From: an uncultured Butyricimonas sp.
GTDB taxonomy: Bacteria; Bacteroidota; Bacteroidia; Bacteroidales; Marinifilaceae
NCBI GenBank assembly: GCA_944321845.1
Contig: CALUMT010000032.1
Coordinates: forward strand, 1 to 41,298
Reading direction: 5' to 3'
DNA length: 41,298 nt
This document shows positions 7,829-13,827 of this stretch, piece after piece. The translations under genes and the position numbers were made by a program. The notes below the pieces were generated by a model. That model was given only the letters and a program-made list of their open reading frames with translations, ran no database searches and was not told where the DNA came from. Position 1 is the first letter of the stretch; the number at the start of each line of letters is the position of its first letter.

Positions 7829-9109
7829 ATGAACCAAGTAACAGATAGACAAATCATAGAGATCCTGCACCGCGAGGCCGTCGCCGCCCTCGGCTGCACG
7901 GAACCCGTGGCTTGCGCGCTCGCCTGCGCGCAATGTAAAGAAACCCTCGGCGGTGTCCCCGACACCCTCCGCGTACAAGTCAGCGGAAACATCTACAAGA
8001 ACGGAATGGGTGTCGGCATCCCCGGCACCGGAATGACCGGCCTTCCCATCGCCGCCGCCCTCGGCGCCGTGTGCGGGAAAACCGAATACGGACTTGAAGT
8101 CCTCAAGGAAGTCCTCATCGGCGACAACCTTCAACAGGCCAAAGCCCTCCTCCCCCGCGTCGAAATCATCCACAAGGAAGACGCCCCCGATAAACTATAC
8201 GTGGAAGCCGATGCCACCCGGGGTTCCGACACCGTGAAAGTCATCATCATCCACGCCCACACCAACATCGTTCGCGTGGACAAGAACGGCGAGACCATCC
8301 TCCGCCGCGACTACCGTGTCGACACCGGCGACAACACCCCTCAAGCCCCCGAGCTCAGCATAAAACGCATCTGGGACTTCATTCACGAGATTGACCTCCG
8401 CGACATCGAATTCGTGCTCGAGGGAGCCGAAATGAACAAAGCCATCTCCGACGCCGGCCTTCGCGAGGAATACGGCCTGCAAATCGGGCGCACCCTCAAG
8501 GAAAACATCGACAAGGGATTACTCGAGGACGACCTGCTCAACGATGCCCTCATCCGTGCCACAGCCGCCTCCGACGCCCGCATGGACGGATGCCCCAAAC
8601 CCGTTATGACCAACTCCGGCAGCGGTAACCAGGGAATCACCGTTTACATGCCCGTCATCGTGGCCGCCGAGAAACTTGGTTCCTCCCGCGAGCAGCTCAT
8701 CCGCGCCCTCGCCTTCAGTAACCTCATCGCCGCCCACATACACTACTACCTTGGTCACCTTTCCGCTCTTTGCGGTATCATGATCGCCGGCACCGGCGCC
8801 GCCTCCGCCATCACCTACCTCATGGGCGGTGACTACGACAAGGTGGTCAATGCCATCAAGACCATGTGCTCCGGGCTCACCGGCATGATGTGCGACGGAG
8901 CCAAGCAAGGCTGCGCCCTGAAAGTGTACTCCGGCGTATCGGCAGCCGTACAGGCCGCCCTGCTCGCCACCCGCGGCATAAAGCCCCACAACGACGGTAT
9001 CGTCGAGGAGGACATCGAGCGCACCATCCGCAACGTCGGACGCGTGGGTACCGAGGGAATGGAAGAAACCGACCGCACCATCCTCAGCATCATGTGCCAC
9101 AAGCAATAA
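7829..9109 (+). CDS. UPF0597 / L-cysteine desulfidase (CyuA-like) family protein
   Basis: A 426-aa cytoplasmic enzyme of the serine dehydratase alpha-like family that includes E. coli YhaM/CyuA, an iron-sulfur L-cysteine desulfidase giving pyruvate, ammonia and sulfide. Family blocks are visible: LGCTEPVACALA (21-32) with the first conserved Cys, GNIYKNGMGVGIPGTG, MTNSGSGNQGITVYMPV, and near the C-terminus TMCSGLTGMMCDGAKQGC, which supplies the remaining Cys for a [4Fe-4S] cluster. The length is typical. It is monocistronic: it has its own candidate promoter and is followed by two hairpins. Substrate assignment (cysteine rather than serine) rests on the family only. Confidence 0.88.
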   Translation: MNQVTDRQIIEILHREAVAALGCTEPVACALACAQCKETLGGVPDTLRVQVSGNIYKNGMGVGIPGTGMTGLPIAAALGAVCGKTEYGLEVLKEVLIGDNLQQAKALLPRVEIIHKEDAPDKLYVEADATRGSDTVKVIIIHAHTNIVRVDKNGETILRRDYRVDTGDNTPQAPELSIKRIWDFIHEIDLRDIEFVLEGAEMNKAISDAGLREEYGLQIGRTLKENIDKGLLEDDLLNDALIRATAASDARMDGCPKPVMTNSGSGNQGITVYMPVIVAAEKLGSSREQLIRALAFSNLIAAHIHYYLGHLSALCGIMIAGTGAASAITYLMGGDYDKVVNAIKTMCSGLTGMMCDGAKQGCALKVYSGVSAAVQAALLATRGIKPHNDGIVEEDIERTIRNVGRVGTEGMEETDRTILSIMCHKQ

Positions 9110-9114
9110 ACGGT

Positions 9115-9136
9115 ATTGGCGGGCATCCCCGCCAAT
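9115..9136 (+). terminator. First of two hairpins after the UPF0597 gene
   Basis: A 9-bp perfect stem (ATTGGCGGG 9115-9123, CCCGCCAAT 9128-9136) with a 4-base loop, starting 5 bp after the stop codon. It has no T run of its own and may protect the 3' end or assist the terminator that follows. Confidence 0.5.
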
Positions 9137-9139
9137 CAC

Positions 9140-9180
9140 CACGAGAGCCTGCCGCCACCGCGACAGGCTCTCGTGTTTTT
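9140..9180 (+). terminator. Intrinsic terminator of the UPF0597 gene
   Basis: A 12-bp perfect stem (CACGAGAGCCTG 9140-9151, CAGGCTCTCGTG 9164-9175) with a 12-base loop, followed by TTTTT. Confidence 0.9.
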
Positions 9181-9187
9181 CCCCGCC

Positions 9188-9523
9188 TCACCTCTCCATC
9201 TCCTCCACTTCCTGTTTCAGTTTCGGAAGATGATTAATGACGATACTCCATAAAATATCAACGGAAAGACTATCATACCCATGTATGATATAATTACGGG
9301 CATCCACGATTTTGCGGGCATTCGTGATCGGAATATCAGGATGTTCTTTCAATATCCTGTTCATGGCTTCCCCGATGATTTCAATACACCTTTCTATTGC
9401 CCGCTGTAGACGGATATCCTTACAAAATTCCTCGAATAACTTAGGCTGTCCTTCAAAAAAAGTTTCGATATCCTGGATGGCATTAAGTATATCTTACAGA
9501 TGCTTCTTGGTAAAATTATCCAT
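9188..9523 (-). pseudogene. HEPN (HepT-like) toxin gene interrupted by an early stop codon
   Basis: Reading from the ATG at 9521-9523 gives MDNFTKKHL, then TAA at 9494-9496, then an open frame to the stop at 9188-9190 (111 codons in all). The frame resumes as DILNAIQDIETFFEGQPKL and carries the HEPN signature R-x4-H-x-Y as RNYIIHGY near its C-terminal third, the RNase site of HepT toxins. A Tyr codon (TAT or TAC) at codon 10 would restore a normal protein. The ATG overlaps the end of the nucleotidyltransferase gene by 8 bp, the usual layout of a MNT-HEPN pair. No good alternative start lies just after the stop; the first in-frame ATG is well inside (MNRIL). It is either a truly inactivated toxin or a single-base sequencing error. 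Confidence 0.85.
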
Positions 9524-9815
9524 ACACCAAAGCTTTGGTTCGTTCAATGTTCTCTTTCAGGTAATGATTGCGGATTGCCTGTTCTTCTACCAAATCCACT
9601 CGCCTTCCCAGGATATCTTCCAGCGCGTATTTCAGGTCAAAAAAATTACTGAAATAATCCGTGATTTGACTTTTATTAAATCGCACGACAAAATCAACAT
9701 CACTTTCCGGGCTAAAACGGTTAGTGAGAATAGAGCCAAAAACAAATAACTTATCAACCTTGTATTTCTTACACAAGGCGATAATTTTATCTATGTTCAA
9801 TTCAATTAAATTCAT
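9516..9815 (-). CDS. MNT-domain nucleotidyltransferase, antitoxin of a HEPN/MNT pair
   Basis: A 99-aa minimal nucleotidyltransferase. The signature GS-x10-DxD is exact: G27 S28 and then D39 V D41 in SESDVDFVV-type context (GSILTNRFSPESDVDF). In characterised MntA-HepT systems this protein adds AMP to a Tyr of the HEPN RNase and silences it. The ATG at 9813-9815 is preferred to one 21 bp upstream, because the upstream ATG falls within the -7 box of a consensus promoter (9834-9864). The partner HEPN gene follows with an 8-bp overlap and carries a stop codon. The pair is AT-rich compared with neighbours, as expected for a mobile toxin-antitoxin module. Confidence 0.9.
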   Translation of the reverse strand: MNLIELNIDKIIALCKKYKVDKLFVFGSILTNRFSPESDVDFVVRFNKSQITDYFSNFFDLKYALEDILGRRVDLVEEQAIRNHYLKENIERTKALVYG

Positions 9816-9833
9816 CTCGCTAGGCTTCTTTGA

Positions 9834-9864
9834 CAAAGATACGGATTGTCAGGGACAAAACAAA
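9834..9864 (-). promoter_or_regulatory. Consensus promoter of the MNT/HEPN pair
   Basis: On the minus strand TTTG (9864-9861), a 19-bp spacer, and TATCTTTG (9841-9834). Both boxes are exact and the spacing ideal. Its position fixes the MNT start at 9815 and gives a leader of about 10-15 nt. Confidence 0.85.
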
Positions 9865-10042
9865 ACTTTTCGGGGTACGGAGCCCAATAAGCTAGAAATT
9901 ACCAAGAAGCCTCCGTATTCCCTCTCTTCCTTCTCTCCTCCTGATCACTTCCTGGTCACTACCTGTATGCCCGGCATCTCCCCGGTTCCCGGGCCGCCCC
10001 TGTATCGCCGTCGAGGAATAGCGGCGGAAAGGCGGGCACGAG

Positions 10043-10074
10043 AAAAGGGCGATCCCGCGGGGGAATCGCCCTTT
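10043..10074 (-). terminator. Intrinsic terminator after the carbamoyltransferase gene
   Basis: A 10-bp stem (10044-10053 with 10065-10074) extended by three inner G-C pairs around a one-base bulge, with a GC-rich loop. In the minus direction it is followed by TTTTCT. It begins about 27 bp after the stop codon. Confidence 0.8.
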
Positions 10075-10101
10075 CTGCCGCAATCACGCGGGATGAGGTT
10101 A

Positions 10102-11103
10102 TCAGTCGCCCAACGTGGCCACCATCACGGCCTTGATGGTGTGCATGCGGTTCTCGGCCTCGTCGAAGACGATGGAAGCCGGAGATTCGAACACTTCCTC
10201 GGTCACTTCCAGACCGTCCATGCCGAATTGCTTGTAAACGTCGCGGCCCACCTGAGTTTCGAGGTTGTGGTAAGCCGGAAGACAGTGCATGAACTTGCAG
10301 TTCTTGTTGCCGGTCAATTCCATGGTTCTCTTGTTCACCTGGTACGGGGTCAGCAACTTGATACGTTCAGCCCAAACCTCGGCAGGCTCACCCATGGATA
10401 CCCAAACGTCGGTGTACAGGAAGTCGCATCCCTTCACGCCTTCTTCCACGTTGTCGGTAACGGTTACCTTGGCACCGGTCTCGGCAGCGATAGCCTGGCA
10501 GGTAGCCACGAGGTCAGCAGCCGGTTGCAATTCTTTCGGGGCAACGATGCGCACGTCCATACCCATCTTGGCACCACCTACCATGAGGGAGTTACCCATG
10601 TTGAAACGGGCATCGCCGAGGTAAGCGAAAGTTACCTGGTTGAGAGGTTTGTCCACGTGTTCGCTCATGGTCAGGAAGTCGGCCAGAATCTGGGTGGGGT
10701 GGAATTCGTTGGTCAAACCGTTCCACACGGGTACACCGGCGTATTTGGCCAATTCCTCAACGGTAGCCTGGGCGAAACCGCGGTACTCGATACCGTCGTA
10801 CATGCGTCCGAGCACGCGGGCGGTGTCGGCCATGGATTCCTTCACGCCAATCTGGGAACCGGAAGGTCCGAGATAGGTCACGTGAGCACCCTGGTCATAA
10901 GCAGCCACCTCGAAGGCGCAACGGGTACGGGTAGAGGTTTTCTCGAAAATCAAGGCGATATTCTTGCCTTTCAGGCGGGGTTGCTCGGTCCCGGCATATT
11001 TAGCTTTTTTCAAGTCGGCAGCCAAGTCCAACATGTACTTAATTTCTTTCGGGGTGAAGTCCAACAACTTCAAAAAGTTTCTGTTTCTTAAATTAAAAGC
11101 CAT
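10102..11103 (-). CDS. argF: Ornithine carbamoyltransferase
   Basis: Transfers carbamoyl from carbamoyl phosphate to ornithine to make citrulline, or runs the reverse in arginine/citrulline breakdown. The carbamoyl-phosphate loop STRTRCAF is at 57-64, and HCLPAYH near residue 272 carries the catalytic Cys. The length of 333 aa and the N-terminal blocks ([21 protein letters not shown]-like, [12 protein letters not shown]) closely resemble the enterobacterial ArgF/ArgI type. The N-acetyl/succinyl-ornithine enzymes used for arginine synthesis in many Bacteroidetes look different. With carbamate kinase directly upstream on the same strand, a catabolic (ArcB) role is likely. The ATG at 11101-11103 is chosen because family similarity starts there ([10 protein letters not shown]). 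No arginine deiminase gene is in the window. Confidence 0.95.
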   Translation of the reverse strand: MAFNLRNRNFLKLLDFTPKEIKYMLDLAADLKKAKYAGTEQPRLKGKNIALIFEKTSTRTRCAFEVAAYDQGAHVTYLGPSGSQIGVKESMADTARVLGRMYDGIEYRGFAQATVEELAKYAGVPVWNGLTNEFHPTQILADFLTMSEHVDKPLNQVTFAYLGDARFNMGNSLMVGGAKMGMDVRIVAPKELQPAADLVATCQAIAAETGAKVTVTDNVEEGVKGCDFLYTDVWVSMGEPAEVWAERIKLLTPYQVNKRTMELTGNKNCKFMHCLPAYHNLETQVGRDVYKQFGMDGLEVTEEVFESPASIVFDEAENRMHTIKAVMVATLGD

Positions 11104-11211
11104 AACTTGTTTATTTATAGGTTCACAATTTCTTGCTGTAAAGCGGTTCAAATTTAATACACGCGGACGAGAAACGGAACAGGGAGGGGGATTTTTTCAC
11201 CCCCGGCCCGG

Positions 11212-12180
11212 TCAACGACGATCGTCCTCGTAGTCCATGGTAATCTTGGAGCCGTACTTCTTGTCGGCCAACTTGGTGGCCTCGGTGATGACGGCCTTGT
11301 CGCCACCGTTCTTCACGAAGCGGAGGCAGGCGCGGATCTTCGGTGCCATGCTGCCCTCGGCGAAGACGCCTTCCTCGAGGTACTTCATGGTGTCGGCATA
11401 GTCGAGGAATTCCAGGATCTGCTGGGAGGGTTTCTTGTAGTCCTTGTAGATGTAGGGCACATCGGTGAGGATGTAGAACTCGTCGGCCTTCACGCGGGTT
11501 CCGACCATGGAAGAGGCGAGGTCCTTGTCGATGACGCCCTCGAGGGGTTGGATGTCACCCTGCTCGTCGATGTAGACGGGGATACCGCCACCGCCGGTGG
11601 TGATGACGATGTTACCCTCGCGGGCCAGGCGCTCGATGAGTTCGGCGTTCATGAAATCCTTGGGATCGGGCGAGGGCACCACGCGGCGCCATCCGCCTTC
11701 CTGCTTGATTTCCTCCTTGAAAATCCAGCCTTTCTCGGCGGCCAGCTTATCGGCCTCGGCCTTGGTGTATATCTTGCCCACGCGCTTGGTGGGATTCTGG
11801 AGAGCGGGGTCGTTCTTGTCCACGATGACCTGGGACACCATGGAAATCACGTTCCGGTTGATGCCGTGCTCCTTGAGGATGTTGCGCAGGTTGCGCTCGA
11901 TGAGGTAACCGATCTGCCCCTGGGTATAGGCCACGCACACGTCGAGGGGCATGTGGGCGTTGCCGAACATCTCGCCACCGGCGGCATTATCCATGAGGAC
12001 GTTGCCCACCTGCGGGCCGTTGCCGTGGGAGATGATGAGGTTGTATCCTTCCTTGAGGAGGAACACGATATTCTCCAACGTGTCGACGGTGTTGGCATTC
12101 TGCTCCTCGATGGTTCCTTTCTGATTTCCCCGGAGAAGGGCGTTACCTCCCAGGGCAATCACTGCAAGTTTCTTTTCCAT
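11212..12180 (-). CDS. arcC: Carbamate kinase
   Basis: Makes ATP from carbamoyl phosphate and ADP, the energy-yielding last step of citrulline or related breakdown. It belongs to the amino-acid kinase fold: ALGGNALL (9-16) is the phosphate loop, ISHGNGPQVGN follows, and VITTGGGGIPV is the carbamate kinase signature. The length of 322 aa is slightly above the usual 310-314. The ATG at 12178-12180 is used; a TTG two codons upstream is also open but unneeded. The carbamoyltransferase starts 108 bp downstream, and together they form a two-step pathway. An exact -7 box lies at 12221-12228. Confidence 0.95.
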   Translation of the reverse strand: MEKKLAVIALGGNALLRGNQKGTIEEQNANTVDTLENIVFLLKEGYNLIISHGNGPQVGNVLMDNAAGGEMFGNAHMPLDVCVAYTQGQIGYLIERNLRNILKEHGINRNVISMVSQVIVDKNDPALQNPTKRVGKIYTKAEADKLAAEKGWIFKEEIKQEGGWRRVVPSPDPKDFMNAELIERLAREGNIVITTGGGGIPVYIDEQGDIQPLEGVIDKDLASSMVGTRVKADEFYILTDVPYIYKDYKKPSQQILEFLDYADTMKYLEEGVFAEGSMAPKIRACLRFVKNGGDKAVITEATKLADKKYGSKITMDYEDDRR

Positions 12181-12220
12181 TATCAATAGTTTCTTTTAGT
12201 TTGTTCAATATTTCTACACG

Positions 12221-12228
12221 CAAAACTA
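12221..12228 (-). promoter_or_regulatory. -7 element for arcC
   Basis: Reads TAGTTTTG on the minus strand, an exact TAnnTTTG, 40 bp upstream of the arcC ATG. Upstream is T-rich but lacks a clear TTTG at 19-20 bp. Confidence 0.6.
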
Positions 12229-12271
12229 AATCAAATAAGCGTTAGAAAAAATAGGGTCAGGGCATTTTTAT

Positions 12272-12303
12272 CGACACGCAAACGACTGCAAATCAACGTG
12301 TCG
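12272..12303. repeat. Inverted repeat between arcC and the divergent DivIC-like gene
   Basis: CGACACG (12272-12278) and CGTGTCG (12297-12303) are perfect 7-bp arms separated by 18 bp. The site sits about 45-75 bp upstream of the arcC -7 box, a plausible place for an activator or repressor dimer. It does not resemble an ArgR box. Confidence 0.4.
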
Positions 12304-12390
12304 CATAAACATTCCCGGCGTTTTTATAAATATGCAGCGCGAAAAGGGGGATTCCCGGGGAGGCGGGAGAAAAAAAATCGGGCGGGGAGA

Positions 12391-12420
12391 TTTCTTTTAC
12401 AGGGGTTTTTCGTATTTTCG
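12391..12420 (+). promoter_or_regulatory. Promoter of the DivIC-like gene, with almost no leader
   Basis: TTTC (12391-12394), an 18-bp spacer, and TATTTTCG (12413-12420), then CGGT and the ATG at 12425. If this is the promoter in use, transcription would start at or very near the start codon. Confidence 0.5.
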
Positions 12421-12424
12421 CGGT

Positions 12425-12730
12425 ATGCAAGAAAAGGAGAAGACCATATGGCAGAGAGGGTTCCGGCGATACGCGAACAAGTACACGCTCGTGGGGGCGG
12501 TGTTCGTGGTATGGCTGGCGCTGTTCGACAAGTACAGTTTTCTCGACCAGCTGGAGCTGCGGGGACGGATAAGCGACCTGGAGAAGGACAGGCAGTACTA
12601 CCGGGAACGGGTGGAGGAGAACAAGCGGAAGAAGGACGAGCTGACGGGCGACCGGGACAAGCTGGAGAAGTTCGCCCGGGAGGAATACCTGATGAAACGG
12701 GATAACGAGGATATTTTCATAATAGATTGA
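12425..12730 (+). CDS. Septum formation initiator family protein (DivIC/FtsB-like)
   Basis: A 101-aa bitopic membrane protein. A short basic cytoplasmic N-terminus is followed by one membrane helix (about 20-35, LVGAVFVVWLALF) and a charged coiled coil (about 40-85) rich in Glu, Lys and Arg, ending in EEYLMKRDNEDIFII, which matches the FtsB/DivIC family. Such proteins link the late divisome proteins FtsQ and FtsL and signal to FtsWI. The ATG at 12425 gives the family's usual N-terminus; the open frame reaches further upstream without similarity. ruvX follows in the same frame after 3 bp. Confidence 0.85.
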   Translation: MQEKEKTIWQRGFRRYANKYTLVGAVFVVWLALFDKYSFLDQLELRGRISDLEKDRQYYRERVEENKRKKDELTGDRDKLEKFAREEYLMKRDNEDIFIID

Positions 12731-12733
12731 GCC

Positions 12734-13165
12734 TTGGGACGGATTTTAGCCATTGATTACGGACGGAAACGGGTGGGTATCGCGGTGACGGACCCCAGCC
12801 AAATCATCGCCAACAGCCTGACGACGGTGAACGCCGGGGAGGTGCTGGCCTTCCTGGAGGGATACTTCTCGCGGGAGAAGGTGGACCTGGTGGTGGTGGG
12901 GTATCCCAAGCAGATGGACAACACGGATTCGGAGAGCATGCGCTACATCAAGCCCTTCGTGGCGAGCTTCCGGAAGCGGTTCCCGGACATGCCCCTGGAG
13001 ATGCACGACGAGCGGTTCACCTCGGTGCTGGCCCACAAGGCCCTGCTGGAAGGCGGGGCGAAGAAGAAACAACGGCGAGACAAGGCCGTGGTGGACGCCA
13101 TCAGCGCCACGATTATCCTGCAATCGTACATGGAACTGCAGCGGAACCTGAAATACCGGGGATAA
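12734..13165 (+). CDS. ruvX: Putative pre-16S rRNA nuclease / Holliday junction resolvase YqgF
   Basis: An RNase H-fold protein, essential in E. coli for maturing the 16S rRNA 5' end and once annotated as a Holliday junction resolvase. The N-terminal RILAIDYGRKRVGIAV holds the first catalytic Asp (Asp8). VVVGYPKQMD and MHDERFTSV follow, and DAISATIILQSY supplies the C-terminal Asp. The length of 143 aa is typical. The start is a TTG at 12734-12736: an in-frame TGA (the stop of the upstream gene, 12728-12730) lies two codons before it, and the next usable codons would cut into the first strand. The start is therefore well constrained though unusual. Confidence 0.93.
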   Translation: MGRILAIDYGRKRVGIAVTDPSQIIANSLTTVNAGEVLAFLEGYFSREKVDLVVVGYPKQMDNTDSESMRYIKPFVASFRKRFPDMPLEMHDERFTSVLAHKALLEGGAKKKQRRDKAVVDAISATIILQSYMELQRNLKYRG

Positions 13166-13192
13166 AATGAGGGGAAAACGATAAATGATTCG

Positions 13193-13200
13193 TATTTTCG
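13193..13200 (+). promoter_or_regulatory. -7 element for def
   Basis: TATTTTCG followed by CGGCAAATAC, almost identical to the sites at 7789 and 12413. It is 22 bp before the def ATG. def can therefore be transcribed on its own, although ruvX ends only 56 bp upstream. Confidence 0.55.
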
Positions 13201-13221
13201 CGGCAAATACAACGAAAGACT

Positions 13222-13776
13222 ATGTTACTACCAATTTACATTTACGGGCATCCCGTGTTGCGCAAGGTTTCCGAGGACATTACCCCGGAGCACGAGGGAT
13301 TGAAGAAGTTTATCGATGACCTGTGGCAGACGATGTACGAGTCGGACGGGGTCGGACTGGCCGCCCCGCAGGTGGGGAAGAATATCCGGGTATTCGTGGT
13401 GGACGGCTCGGCATTCGCAGAGATTGACCCGGCCTGCGCCGGATTCAAGAAGGCGTTCATCAACGCCCATATCCTGGAACGCACGGGAGAGGACGTGCCG
13501 TTCAACGAGGGTTGCCTCAGCATCCCGGGCATACACGAAGATGTCATCCGCAAGGATAAAATAAAAATCACGTACCGGGACGAGAACTGGGTGGAGCACA
13601 CGGAGGAGTTCGAGGGAACACCTGCCCGCATCATCCAGCACGAGTACGACCACCTGGAGGGGATGCTGTTCACGGATCACCTCAGCCCCCTGAAGAAGAG
13701 CCTGCTGAAACGGAAGCTGAACCACATCAGCGCGGGGAAGTTCAAGATTGACTACCGGTTCGTCCTGCCCAAGTAA
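13222..13776 (+). CDS. def: Peptide deformylase
   Basis: A metalloenzyme that removes the formyl group from the N-terminal Met of new proteins. All three motifs are present: GVGLAAPQVG (43-52), EGCLS (96-100) with ligand Cys98, and QHEYDHLEG (139-147) with ligands His140 and His144 and catalytic Glu141. The length of 184 aa is typical for Bacteroidetes. It lies downstream of ruvX, a neighbourhood often seen in this phylum, and is followed by comEC after about 50 bp. Confidence 0.98.
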   Translation: MLLPIYIYGHPVLRKVSEDITPEHEGLKKFIDDLWQTMYESDGVGLAAPQVGKNIRVFVVDGSAFAEIDPACAGFKKAFINAHILERTGEDVPFNEGCLSIPGIHEDVIRKDKIKITYRDENWVEHTEEFEGTPARIIQHEYDHLEGMLFTDHLSPLKKSLLKRKLNHISAGKFKIDYRFVLPK

Positions 13777-13827
13777 GGGGAGGACGCGGGGACTTCCGCC
13801 GACAGCCGGGACACTAAAGCAGGGCGT

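Noticed and set aside
9724-10100. Intergenic stretch between the MNT gene and the carbamoyltransferase terminator
   Set aside because: Apart from the MNT promoter and the terminator I found no small gene, RNA or repeat.
9724-11091. A 455-codon plus-strand open frame opposite ornithine carbamoyltransferase
   Set aside because: Antisense shadow of a certain gene, composed mostly of His, Gly and Val strings without any family signature.
11104-11211. Hairpin GGGGG..CCCCC in the arcC-carbamoyltransferase gap
   Set aside because: The stem is only 5 bp with an A-rich loop and no T tail; not convincing as a terminator or regulator.
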